DNA of 20,685 nucleotides from Thermoplasmata archaeon (lineage in GTDB: Archaea; Thermoplasmatota; Thermoplasmata; Lutacidiplasmatales; UBA184): positions 1-20,685 of the forward strand of contig JASHQN010000051.1 of assembly GCA_030039135.1 (NCBI GenBank). Direction: 5' to 3'. Position numbers and translations under genes: made by a program. Positions 1 through 6,864 of the stretch are shown here, piece by piece. Within the stretch, counting starts at the first letter, position 1; every line of letters starts with the position of its first letter. The notes under the pieces were generated by a model. The model had not been told where the DNA came from. It was given only the letters and a program-made list of their open reading frames with translations, and ran no database searches.

Positions 1-37
1 TCCATGGCGGCTCGGGAGTAAGGGCATTCGAGGACCG

Positions 38-301
38 ATGTGGGCACATGTCGGCTCCGCTCAGCATCGGCACGTTCAAGTCCGGTGTCATCAAGTGCGC
101 CTGCACTCGGCAGTGTTCGACGCCGAGACCGGATCAGTACGGGGCCAACCCCAGATGCAGTCCGGCGGGATGGACAAGCTCCCGCCCGAGATCGCCCAGG
201 CATTTGCGGCGATGGGAAAGATCATGGCTCAGATTCGGTGCGAGGGCCTTCGCCCGTTCCCCGTCGCGGTCGAAAACGGTCGAATCAGCGTCTTCGTCTG
301 A
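38..301 (+). CDS. Possible small hypothetical protein (87 codons)
   Basis: I do not recognise this reading frame. From about codon 25 the third positions become strongly G/C-rich, and the second half (DKLPPEIAQAFAAMGKIM, then a short beta-like tail ending GRISVFV) reads like a folded helix-plus-strand peptide. The first 25 codons look less coding-like, so the true start may be an internal ATG at 155 or 170. No clear TATA element or Shine-Dalgarno motif lies at the usual distance, and the upstream context is cut by the window edge. A weakly coding-looking frame on the opposite strand overlaps its 3' end (229-301). It could be a real small gene, the end of a decayed gene, or chance. Confidence 0.35.
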   Translation: MWAHVGSAQHRHVQVRCHQVRLHSAVFDAETGSVRGQPQMQSGGMDKLPPEIAQAFAAMGKIMAQIRCEGLRPFPVAVENGRISVFV

Positions 302-520
302 CGAGGAGCACCGTCGGTTCGCCCCTCCGTGTCCAGGCCGCGCGGCTTCGCGTGCAGGGCCCGTAGCGGCAGCACCTTCCTTTCCGGGTTCTCGAGGCTC
401 GTGCGATTCACGCGGGCATCGAGTCCCTTCGTGAGCTTGCCGGACCACGCGCACTTCACGAACCCGTCAAGAGATTCCTCGAACCGGCCCGCAAGGCCCG
501 TCGGAGTTCCCGTCCCGATT
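229..520 (-). other. Coding-like stretch without a clear start (possible gene remnant)
   Basis: Downstream of the aldo/keto reductase stop, the minus strand keeps an open frame with mostly G/C third positions and a balanced composition (pieces such as GRFEESLDGFVKCAWSGKL and DARVNRTSLENPERKVL). I recognise no family. There is no ATG. The only plausible starts are a GTG near 442 or alternative codons, and no TATA or Shine-Dalgarno motif supports them. The longer open frame that contains it runs antisense through the reductase, which is typical of GC-rich shadows. It may be a truncated remnant, or a shadow of an unannotated transcript. Confidence 0.2.
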
Positions 521-542
521 AATGGCGCGGAGAATCCCCGGG

Positions 543-1547
543 TTACGGTCGCTGCTGTCGGAAGGCGGCGATGCGTTCCAGGTCGCTCGCGTTGAGCACC
601 AACCCGAGCGCTCCCGAGAACCCGTCGACCTGCTGCGGAGAACGCGCACCCACGATCGCCCCGGTCACGGCGGGGTTGGAGAGCGTCCAGGCGATCGCCA
701 CCTCGGCCGACGAACGGCCGCCGTGCTCCTGCCCGATGTCGGCCAGAAGCTGGGCGAGCGCTCGGTGGCGGGCAAGGCGGGCGCCCTGGAATTCCGGGTC
801 CCCTCGCCGCCAGTCGTCGTCCGGAAGATGGGCCACGCGCTCGGGGGTCATGGACCCGGTCAGCAAGCCGGATCCCATCGGGGAGTAGACGATCACCCCA
901 ATCCGGTGCGCGCGGGCGTACGGCAGGATCTCGCGCTCGACCTCCGGGTGGACCAAGGAATACGGTGGCTGGAGCGTCTCGACCGGGGCGATGGCCGCGG
1001 CCCGCTCCATCTGGCCGACATCGAAGTTGGAGACCCCGATGTGCCGGACAAGACCCCGGTCCTTGAGCTCGGCGAGAGTTCGCCAACCTTCCTCGATGTC
1101 CGCCTCCGGGATCGGCCAGTGGACCTGGGCGAGATCGAGCGCGTCGACCCGGAGTCGGCGAAGGCTCTCTCCCACCTCGAATCGAATCGAGTCGGCCTTC
1201 AGGTTGTGCACGATGCGGCGGTCCGAGTCCCACCGGAGCGAGACCTTCGTGAACACCTGCGGGGCCAGAGGCAGGTCGTGAAGGGTCTCTCCGATCAGCT
1301 CTTCGGAGTGTCCGGTGCCATACGCCGGCGCGGTGTCGATCCAGTTGATCCCCTGTTCGACCGCGCGTCGGATCGCCTGCTTCGAGCGCTCGTCGTCCTG
1401 CGGTCCCCAAGCGAACTCCCACCCCCCTCCTCCGATCGCCCACGTTCCGAGACCGATGCGGGTGATCGCGAGGTCCGTGGTACCGAGCTCCCTCCGCACC
1501 GCCGGTCCCGAAGGTCGCTCCGTGGCCACTGGGGGGCTGGGCAGCAT
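543..1547 (-). CDS. Aldo/keto reductase
   Basis: This cytosolic NAD(P)H-dependent oxidoreductase reduces aldehydes or ketones; the physiological substrate cannot be told from sequence. The 334-residue protein shows the AKR TIM-barrel pattern. It starts with LGTTDLAITRIGLGTWAIGG, and the catalytic tetrad is visible as D71 and Y76 (WIDTAPAYG), K101 (FTKVS) and H143 (AQVHWP). Later come GVSNF and a cofactor-binding tail (AIVGARSPQQV). It resembles the Tas/YajO-like COG0667 group. I chose the ATG at 1547 because a TATA-like element lies about 29 nt upstream on this strand and the 56 residues of open frame before it are Arg-rich and unlike the family. It is transcribed divergently from the flavin monooxygenase at 1830. 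Family assignment is firm; substrate is unknown. Confidence 0.93.
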   Translation of the reverse strand: MLPSPPVATERPSGPAVRRELGTTDLAITRIGLGTWAIGGGGWEFAWGPQDDERSKQAIRRAVEQGINWIDTAPAYGTGHSEELIGETLHDLPLAPQVFTKVSLRWDSDRRIVHNLKADSIRFEVGESLRRLRVDALDLAQVHWPIPEADIEEGWRTLAELKDRGLVRHIGVSNFDVGQMERAAAIAPVETLQPPYSLVHPEVEREILPYARAHRIGVIVYSPMGSGLLTGSMTPERVAHLPDDDWRRGDPEFQGARLARHRALAQLLADIGQEHGGRSSAEVAIAWTLSNPAVTGAIVGARSPQQVDGFSGALGLVLNASDLERIAAFRQQRP

Positions 1548-1572
1548 GGGCGCCTGGCGCGGAGACGCCCTG

Positions 1573-1581
1573 TGATATGAT
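1573..1581 (-). promoter_or_regulatory. TATA-like element for the aldo/keto reductase
   Basis: The minus strand reads TATCATATCA here, an AT island in GC-rich DNA centred about 29 nt before the ATG at 1547. This is the spacing expected for an archaeal TATA box of a leaderless mRNA. Confidence 0.6.
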
Positions 1582-1792
1582 AGTCCTATCTTCGGCGGCT
1601 CTTCGCGGGAGGGTCGGGACTCGGATCGCTCAGCCATTCGCCCCCTACGAAACGCCGAGTCGGACCACTCACCGCGTCGCCTCCTCCTTCGGATCGTTCG
1701 CGAGTAGATCCGCACCTCCGGGCACGATCGATCCCGCGGCGAGCGCCCGCTGCACTTGGACCCGATCGGCCCGGCCGACGCTCTCTGCTAGG

Positions 1793-1800
1793 AATTCATA
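1793..1800 (+). promoter_or_regulatory. TATA-like element for the luciferase-like monooxygenase
   Basis: AATTCATA is centred about 33 nt before the ATG at 1830, again allowing a leaderless or nearly leaderless transcript. The rest of the 1548-1829 divergent spacer shows no gene that I can support. Confidence 0.45.
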
Positions 1801-1829
1801 GCTCGGCTCGCCGTGCCGGCGACCGGTTC

Positions 1830-2870
1830 ATGCCGTTCCAACTCGGTATCGACAGCTTCGTTGCGGCGTTCGAGGAACGGAGCGAGCCCATCCCTCCCGC
1901 GGAACGGATGCGGGACCTCCTGCTCCAGATCCAGCGGGCCGAGTCCGCCGGGCTGGACGTGTTCGGCATCGGGGAACACCACCGGAAAGGGTTCCTCGAC
2001 TCGGCTCCTGCGGTGATCCTCGCGGCGGCCGCCGCTCGGACCGAGCGCATCCGACTGACCAGTGCTGTCGCGGTGCTCAGCGCAGCCGATCCGGTCCGGG
2101 TATTCCAGGAATTCGCGACGGTGGACCTGATCTCTCAAGGGCGCGCGGAGATGGTCGCCGGTCGCGGTTCGTTCATCGAAGCGTTCCCCCTCTTCGGGTA
2201 CGCCCTGAGGGACTACGACGCGCTCTTCGCCGAAAAGCTCGACCTTCTCCTCAAGATCCGCGACAACGAACGAGTCACTTGGTCGGGCCGATTCCGGCCG
2301 GCCCTCACGGGTCAGGGCGTCTACCCTCGTCCGGTCCAGAATCCGTTTCCGATCTGGGTCGGGGTCGGAGGGACCCCCGAGTCGTTCGTCCGCGCAGGCA
2401 CGCTCGGACTGCCGCTCATGGTCGCGATCATCGGGGGGGAGACCCGGCAGTTCCGGCCTCTCGTGGACCTGTATCGGAAGGCCGGTCTCGCGGCGGGATT
2501 CTCGCCGAACGCCCTGCGGGTCGGGATGCACAGCATCGGGTACGTGGCCGAGACGCGGAAGGAGGCCGAGGAAGACTTCTACCCCGGGTGGGCGCGTGCC
2601 ATGACCGACATCGGGAAGGAGCGGGGGTGGCCGCCGGTCCGGCGGGAAGACTTCGAGGCCCAGAACGGGCCCCAGGGCGCACTGCTCGTCGGGGATCCCG
2701 ACGAAGTGGCCGCGAAGATCATTCGTCATTCGAAGGCCCTCGGAGGCATCGTGCGCATGACGTTCATGATGGGAGTCGCCGACGTGCCGCACGAAAAGAT
2801 GCTGCGGTCAATCGATCTCATCGGTAGCCGGGTCGCCCCCGCCGTCCGAGAGGCACTCGCCGTTCCGTGA
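1830..2870 (+). CDS. LLM-class flavin-dependent oxidoreductase (luciferase-like monooxygenase)
   Basis: The 346-residue protein matches the bacterial luciferase-like TIM-barrel family, whose members use reduced FMN or F420 to oxidise or reduce small molecules. The N-terminus carries the family signature FGIGEHH (His50/His51), followed by AAAAARTERIRLTSAVAVLS, the strand and helix that line the flavin site. The conserved DPVRVFQEFATVDLIS and GRAEMVAGRGSF segments come next. The C-terminal part (LLVGDPDEVAAKI) is the usual end of the barrel. Length is normal for the family. It uses an ATG with a TATA-like element about 33 nt upstream. An NADPH-dependent FMN reductase lies downstream on the same strand, so a two-component flavin system is plausible. 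FMN versus F420 cannot be decided by eye. Confidence 0.92.
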   Translation: MPFQLGIDSFVAAFEERSEPIPPAERMRDLLLQIQRAESAGLDVFGIGEHHRKGFLDSAPAVILAAAAARTERIRLTSAVAVLSAADPVRVFQEFATVDLISQGRAEMVAGRGSFIEAFPLFGYALRDYDALFAEKLDLLLKIRDNERVTWSGRFRPALTGQGVYPRPVQNPFPIWVGVGGTPESFVRAGTLGLPLMVAIIGGETRQFRPLVDLYRKAGLAAGFSPNALRVGMHSIGYVAETRKEAEEDFYPGWARAMTDIGKERGWPPVRREDFEAQNGPQGALLVGDPDEVAAKIIRHSKALGGIVRMTFMMGVADVPHEKMLRSIDLIGSRVAPAVREALAVP

Positions 2871-3249
2871 CCCCATCAGCAAGCCCCATGCCGACCCCAG
2901 GCGCGCTCTCCTTCCCCTTCTGGTCACGTACCGCGTTCCGCTCGAGCCGGCGGACGGCCCCGCACGCCGTTCGACGCTCCTTTTTCGGCGTTGGACTCAA
3001 GGATGCGGTGATAGGTTCGAAGGTCCACCGCGAGCGCCCTGGGGAAAACCCCCCGATCTGCCGTTCGGAGGAGAGCGCCGCGTCGCCGACACGCGAAGTC
3101 CCTGGGGGTCCCCCCGAGGAGCGGATCGGCCGACGCATCGCGCGGGTCATCTCGCCGCCCCGGGATCCTCCCCCCTCCCCCTCGACGGTCGGGCCGGCGA
3201 TCGGGTCGCGCTCACTTCGGACCAACGTCGATCGAAAAGAGGTACAACG
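2871..3249 (+). other. Long non-coding spacer with T-run and hairpins
   Basis: I see no convincing gene here. A T5 tract at 2981-2985 may terminate the upstream transcript. GCGGTG (3005-3010) and CACCGC (3026-3031) form an imperfect inverted repeat around TTCGAA. GGGG-AAAA-CCCC (3041-3052) is a small perfect hairpin. An antisense open frame (2818-3375, minus) crosses the region but has weaker codon bias than real genes here and overlaps the monooxygenase C-terminus. The stretch could be a leader or small RNA for the following pair of genes. Confidence 0.4.
2976..2990 (+). terminator. Probable T-run terminator after the monooxygenase
   Basis: CTCCTTTTTCGGCG contains a T5 run 110 nt after the stop codon at 2870, in otherwise T-poor DNA. 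Archaeal RNA polymerase can terminate at short T-tracts without a hairpin. Confidence 0.35.
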
Positions 3250-3390
3250 ATGACAAGGAGTGGAGAGAACGTCGTAAGGGATCCGCGCCGCCCGGTCAGG
3301 GCCGTCAAGAGCCTTCCCCCGTCGGTCCGGGTGACGCCGCCGAACGCCTCCGATCGGGTCCAGCACGACCGGCACGAGGAGACCTCATGA
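3250..3390 (+). CDS. Small ORF (46 codons) coupled to the FMN reductase
   Basis: This ORF encodes 46 residues, basic and Pro/Val-rich (for example RDPRRPVRAVKSLPPSVRV), with no recognisable domain. Three things support translation. A Shine-Dalgarno-like AGAGGT ends 6 nt before the ATG. Most of its codons have G or C in third position, as in the neighbouring genes. Its TGA stop overlaps the ATG of the FMN reductase as ATGA, a typical translational coupling. It may be a regulatory leader peptide or a tiny protein of its own. No TATA element is obvious within 40 nt upstream, which fits a Shine-Dalgarno-led gene with a longer leader. Confidence 0.45.
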   Translation: MTRSGENVVRDPRRPVRAVKSLPPSVRVTPPNASDRVQHDRHEETS

Positions 3391-4046
3391 CGACCCCGTC
3401 CACCGAGACCACCGAGATCCACGTCGTGGGGCTCTGCGGTAGCCTACGAGAAGGGGGGTACACTCGTCAGGCCCTCAAGGTCGCGCTTCGGGGGGCCGAG
3501 GGTCCCGGGGTGACCACTGTCATATTGGACCTAGACCCGTACGACCTGCCCTTCTGCCGCGGCAAGGATAATCAGACCACCTACGGCGAGAACGTACGTC
3601 GATTTCGCTCGGCGATTCGGGCGGCCGACGCGATCATCATCGCGACCCCCGAGTACCACGGGAGCTTCAGCGGCGTCGTGAAGAACGCGCTGGACCTCGC
3701 GGGGTTCGAGGAATTCGAAGGAAAGATGATCGGGCTCGTCGGGGTCTCGGGAGGCAGGTACGGAGCCTCAGACGCTCTCAACACCCTGAGAGCGATCGGC
3801 CGGTCCCTCCACGCTTGGGTCGTCCCCTCCCAGGCGACCATACCGAGCGCATGGGAATCGTTCGACGAGAACGGCGAACCCCGGAGCCAGCAGGACCTCC
3901 ATCGGCTGCTCGCGGTGGGTCGCGAGGTGGCTCGGTTCGCCCGTTTGCATAAGTGCGGGGAGCACATGCAATTCCTCAAGGAATGGGAGACCGCCCCCGT
4001 GAACCCCGGCGGTCATGCCCAGCTGGCGGCTCCGCCTCGTACCTGA
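3387..4046 (+). CDS. NADPH-dependent FMN reductase family flavoprotein
   Basis: A 219-residue flavodoxin-fold oxidoreductase of the PF03358 type, which passes electrons from NAD(P)H to FMN or to quinone-, azo- or metal-type acceptors. The phosphate-binding loop GSLREGG is at residues 18-24 after the first strand (IHVVGLCGS). The second FMN-contact motif TPEYHGSFSGVVKNALD starts at residue 87, and VGVSGGRYGASDAL follows as the third loop. The C-terminal tail (KCGEHMQFLKEWE) extends beyond the core. The ATG is preceded by a GGAG-type Shine-Dalgarno motif and overlaps the stop of the 46-codon ORF. It may supply reduced flavin to the monooxygenase at 1830-2870; this is inference from proximity. 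Confidence 0.9.
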   Translation: MTTPSTETTEIHVVGLCGSLREGGYTRQALKVALRGAEGPGVTTVILDLDPYDLPFCRGKDNQTTYGENVRRFRSAIRAADAIIIATPEYHGSFSGVVKNALDLAGFEEFEGKMIGLVGVSGGRYGASDALNTLRAIGRSLHAWVVPSQATIPSAWESFDENGEPRSQQDLHRLLAVGREVARFARLHKCGEHMQFLKEWETAPVNPGGHAQLAAPPRT

Positions 4047-4124
4047 GCGATGCGTTCGTTTCCCTCCACAGGGGATCTTCAGGGTACAAGGCGTGGCCCG
4101 GTCCGGGAGCCCGCCGGATGCGGG

Positions 4125-4601
4125 ATGACGGATCTCGTCCCCGGAGCCTTCGGGACGCAGGGGCCCAGGGCTCAGCAGCAGGTCTTCACGTTGGGCTACG
4201 AAGGACGCGAGCTCGCCGACGTTCTTGGGGCCGTTCGTGCTCACGGGATCGAAGAGGTGCTCGACGTACGCGAGAACGCCTTCAGCCGGAAAAAGGGCTT
4301 CGACGCGGCCTCGCTGAAGGAACGACTCTCGGGCATGGGAGTACGATACGTTCATTCGGCCGAACTCGGCTGTGAACGGGCGTCGCGCCACCACCTGTGG
4401 AAAGGAGGTTCCTCCGACGCTTTCTTTGATGCCTACCGCCGGCGTCTGTCGGAACACCCGAGAGCCGTCGAGGAACTCGTCCGCTGGGCTCGGGCATCGC
4501 GCTGCCTCTTGCTGTGCCTGGAAAGGGAGGCGGGCCGATGCCACCGCAGGGTGCTGGGCGAGGTGCTTCGGGAGCACGGCTTCCTCGTCCGGGATCTCTG
4601 A
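4125..4601 (+). CDS. DUF488 family protein
   Basis: The 158-residue protein carries the DUF488 pattern: FTLGYEGREL near residue 21, EVLDVRENAFSRKKGF (45-59), GVRYVHSAELG (72-82) and the C-terminal CLLLCLEREAGRCHRRVL with its Cys-His pair (C139, H140). The family is widespread in bacteria and archaea; its biochemical role is not established. An in-frame ATG at 4050 sits 4 nt after the FMN reductase stop and would add 25 residues. I prefer 4125 because the first part of that extension has weak codon bias and family members usually begin just before the FTLGYEGR strand. It probably belongs to the same operon as the FMN reductase. Confidence 0.85.
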   Translation: MTDLVPGAFGTQGPRAQQQVFTLGYEGRELADVLGAVRAHGIEEVLDVRENAFSRKKGFDAASLKERLSGMGVRYVHSAELGCERASRHHLWKGGSSDAFFDAYRRRLSEHPRAVEELVRWARASRCLLLCLEREAGRCHRRVLGEVLREHGFLVRDL

Positions 4602-4617
4602 GATGGCTCGAGGAGGG

Positions 4618-4652
4618 GCGCGCGGCCGACGCTGCAACCGCGATCCGCGCGC
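4618..4652. terminator. Inverted repeat between convergent genes
   Basis: GCGCGCGG (4618-4625) pairs with CCGCGCGC (4645-4652) around a 19-nt loop, in the 55-bp gap between the DUF488 stop and the stop of the minus-strand membrane protein. There is no T-run, so a termination role is only suggested by position. Confidence 0.3.
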
Positions 4653-4656
4653 AGCA

Positions 4657-4914
4657 CTACTCGTCCCAATGGCGCAGCCAGGACTTGTTGAGTAACGCGG
4701 CAACCACGGCTACGCAGAGGAAGATGCCGGCAGCGATCCCCACGACGCCGGCACCGAGAAGTTCCACGCCGGTCGAACTGCCGTGGTAGTGGGGACTGAG
4801 AAGGAGAGCGACCAAACCAGCGACGAGGAAACCCACGGAACCCGCCCCGTCGATGAACGCCGCGGTGTTCCTCCACTCCACCAGCTCTTCGGAGCCGGTT
4901 CCGACCCCCGTCAC
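4657..4914 (-). CDS. Small two-helix membrane protein
   Basis: An 85-residue hypothetical protein. After a short soluble N-terminus (about 20 residues) there are two hydrophobic segments: SVGFLVAGLVALLLS (about 28-42) and ELLGAGVVGIAAGIFLCVAVVAALL (about 51-75, shown here as one helix). They are joined by a short polar loop (PHYHGSSTG) and followed by a short charged tail (NKSWLRHWDE). No family is recognised. It starts with GTG; a TATA-like GTTATGG on this strand lies about 33 nt upstream (4944-4951). It is convergent with DUF488 and divergent from the urocanase. Confidence 0.7.
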   Translation of the reverse strand: MTGVGTGSEELVEWRNTAAFIDGAGSVGFLVAGLVALLLSPHYHGSSTGVELLGAGVVGIAAGIFLCVAVVAALLNKSWLRHWDE

Positions 4915-5024
4915 AGCATCCGGTCACCCCACGCTTCTCGGTCCCATAACTCCGAACTTGTCGGAAGAAGGGAGACCCTCCTCTCTGCGGCGGGTCGGGC
5001 CGGCGGTGAGAGGGCGCGATAAGC

Positions 5025-5034
5025 CTTCATATCC
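5025..5034 (+). promoter_or_regulatory. TATA-like element for urocanase
   Basis: CTTCATATCC is centred about 26 nt before the ATG at 5055, indicating a leaderless transcript. Confidence 0.55.
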
Positions 5035-5054
5035 GGCCCGGACTCGACCTATCG

Positions 5055-6725
5055 ATGGCCCGTACTCTGACCTCCGACCGCGTCGTCCGTGCGCCGAGGG
5101 GCGGTCAGCGGTCCTGCCGGGGCTGGGCTCAGGAGGGCGCGCTCCGACTGCTCATGAACAACCTCGACCCCGACGTCGCCCGGGACCCTCAGCACCTCAT
5201 CGTGTACGGGGGACGAGGGAAGGCAGCCCGGGACTGGGAGTCGTTCGACCGGATCGTCTCGGCGTTGCGCACGCTCGGCGATGAGGAGACGCTCCTGGTG
5301 CAGTCGGGTAAGCCGGTCGGGGTGTTCCCGACCCACGCCGAGGCGCCCAGGGTCCTCATCGCGAACGCGCTGATCGTCCCCCGTTGGGCGACGGACGAGA
5401 TCTTCTGGGACCTCGAGCAGCGCGGCCTCACGATGTACGGGCAAATGACGGCGGGGAGCTGGATCTACATCGGTACCCAGGGCATCCTGCAGGGTACCTA
5501 CGAGACCCTAGCCTCCCTGGCACGCATCGAGTTCGGTTCGGCGGATCTCACCGGCCGGTGGGTCCTCACCTCGGGGCTCGGCGAGATGGGGGGCGCCCAG
5601 CCGCTCGCCGTGACGCTCCTCGGCGGTGCGGGGTTGTTCGTCGACGTCGATCCGCACGCCCTCGAGCGACAGCTGGCCCACGGGTACCTCGACGTCGCGG
5701 CACGGGACCTCGATGACGCTCTCGGCCGGGTTCGGGAAGCGGTCGCGGCCCGCCGGGCGCTTTCGATCGGCCTCTGCGCGAACGCCGCGGACATCTATCC
5801 CGAGATCGTCCGACGCGGGATCGTGCCGGACATCGTGAGCGACCAGACCGCGGCCCACGACCTGATGGTCGGCTACATCCCGCAAGGGATGGACGTAGAG
5901 GAGGCGGCCACCGTCCGGCACTTCGATCCCCGTGGCTACCTGAGCAAGGTCAAGGCCTCGCTCGCGACGGAAGCGACGGCGATTCTCGAGCTCCAGCGGC
6001 GCGGCGCCCACGCGTTCGACTACGGCAACAACTTCCGCGCCCAGGCGCGCGACGCGGGCGTCGCGAACGCCTTCGACATCCCTGGCTACGTCCCCAAGTA
6101 CATCCGGCCGCTCTTCGCGGTCGGCAGCGGACCGTTCCGGTGGGTGGCGCTCGGAGGGGAGGCTGCCGACATCCACGCCATCGACCAGATGATCCTGCGC
6201 GAGTTCTCGTCGAACGCCGACCTGTGCCGCTGGATCCGTCTCGCCAGCGAGAAGGTCCGGTTCCAGGGCCTTCCGGCGCGCATCTGCTACTTGGGCTACG
6301 GCGATCGGGAGCGGTTCGGCCACCTCGTCAACGACCTCGTCAAGGACGGGAAGGTTTCGGCACCGGTCGCCATCGGGCGGGATCACCACGACACGGGCAG
6401 CGTCGCGAGCCCGTTCCGCGAGACCGAGAGCATGCGCGACGGATCCGACGCGATCGCGGACTGGCCGGTGCTCAACGCGCTCCTCAACGTCGCGAGCGGG
6501 GCCAGCTGGGTCTCCGTCCACCACGGCGGCGGCGTGGGGATCGGAAACTCGATCCACGCCGGCCTCGTGATCGTGGCGGATGGAACCGCGGATGCGGATC
6601 GTCGGATCGGCCGGGTGCTCCACAACGATCCTGGGATCGGGGTCGCCCGGCACGCGGACGCCGGCTACCCGGAATCGATCCGGCTCGCGCGGTCGGCCGG
6701 CTTCCGGATACCGGATCTCTCGTGA
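5055..6725 (+). CDS. hutU: Urocanate hydratase (urocanase)
   Basis: This cytosolic NAD+-dependent enzyme converts urocanate to 4-imidazolone-5-propanoate, the second step of histidine degradation. The 556 residues match the family along their whole length: the N-terminal block APRGGQRSCRGWAQEGALR and MNNLDPDVA, YGGRGKAARDW (51-61), MYGQMTAGSWIYIGTQGI (from 128), the NAD-binding GLGEMGGAQPL (174-184), and the signature FQGLPARICY (403-412) with its conserved Cys411. RDHHDTGSVASP and VHHGGGVGIGNS follow. All the key elements are intact. The start codon is supported by a TATA-like element at about -26. No other hut gene (hutH, hutI, hutG) lies in the window, so it is an orphan here. Confidence 0.97.
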   Translation: MARTLTSDRVVRAPRGGQRSCRGWAQEGALRLLMNNLDPDVARDPQHLIVYGGRGKAARDWESFDRIVSALRTLGDEETLLVQSGKPVGVFPTHAEAPRVLIANALIVPRWATDEIFWDLEQRGLTMYGQMTAGSWIYIGTQGILQGTYETLASLARIEFGSADLTGRWVLTSGLGEMGGAQPLAVTLLGGAGLFVDVDPHALERQLAHGYLDVAARDLDDALGRVREAVAARRALSIGLCANAADIYPEIVRRGIVPDIVSDQTAAHDLMVGYIPQGMDVEEAATVRHFDPRGYLSKVKASLATEATAILELQRRGAHAFDYGNNFRAQARDAGVANAFDIPGYVPKYIRPLFAVGSGPFRWVALGGEAADIHAIDQMILREFSSNADLCRWIRLASEKVRFQGLPARICYLGYGDRERFGHLVNDLVKDGKVSAPVAIGRDHHDTGSVASPFRETESMRDGSDAIADWPVLNALLNVASGASWVSVHHGGGVGIGNSIHAGLVIVADGTADADRRIGRVLHNDPGIGVARHADAGYPESIRLARSAGFRIPDLS

Positions 6726-6746
6726 GCCCGCCGCCGAGAGGGTTGC

Positions 6747-6765
6747 GACGGTGTGACACACCGTC
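6747..6765. promoter_or_regulatory. Perfect 19-bp palindrome (operator or terminator)
   Basis: GACGGTGTG-A-CACACCGTC is a perfect 9-bp inverted repeat with one central base, beginning 22 bp after the urocanase stop and ending about 30 bp before the TATA-like element of the next gene. The near-zero spacer suits a dimeric DNA-binding regulator better than an RNA hairpin, although an 8-bp stem with a 3-nt loop is possible. No T-run follows. Confidence 0.45.
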
Positions 6766-6795
6766 CAAGCTCCGAGGGGGTCCGCGGAACGGGCC

Positions 6796-6802
6796 CTTAT
6801 GT
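6796..6802 (+). promoter_or_regulatory. TATA-like element for the surface protein gene
   Basis: CTTATGT in GC-rich DNA predicts transcription starting near 6824, which leaves a leader of about 40 nt before the ATG at 6865. Confidence 0.4.
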
Positions 6803-6814
6803 TCGGGTCTCCAG

Positions 6815-6858
6815 CTCCGTCCGATTGACGGAGTACGCTCCGTCGCAGGGAAACGGAG
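6815..6858 (+). promoter_or_regulatory. Leader with mutually exclusive stems covering the Shine-Dalgarno site
   Basis: Four short complementary segments follow one another: CTCCGTC (6815-6821), GACGGAG (6827-6833), CTCCGTC (6838-6844) and ACGGAG (6853-6858). The second and third form a perfect 7-bp stem closed by TACG. The third can instead pair over 6 bp with the fourth, which contains the GGAG Shine-Dalgarno motif 6 nt before the ATG. If transcription starts near 6824, only segments two to four are in the RNA, giving an on/off choice. Any switching is inference. Confidence 0.4.
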
Positions 6859-6864
6859 AGAGAG

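Noticed and set aside
229..1580. Long open frames antisense or out of frame to the aldo/keto reductase (229-1443 minus, 522-1580 plus)
   Set aside because: They are Arg/Gly/Pro-rich shadows created by high GC third positions; the reductase frame carries clear catalytic motifs.
3041..3115. Short G-run/C-run hairpins (GGGG-AAAA-CCCC and GGGGGTCCCCC) as a riboswitch
   Set aside because: They are too short and not part of any recognised aptamer; homopolymer pairs are expected in GC-rich spacers.
2818..3375. 185-codon minus-strand open frame in the long spacer
   Set aside because: Codon bias is weaker than in neighbours, it overlaps the monooxygenase C-terminus, has no promoter, and conflicts with the better supported 46-codon plus-strand ORF.
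5055..6725. Possible loss of the urocanase active-site Cys because RDHHDTGS has Thr
   Set aside because: The functionally important Cys lies in the FQGLPARICY signature and is present as Cys411.
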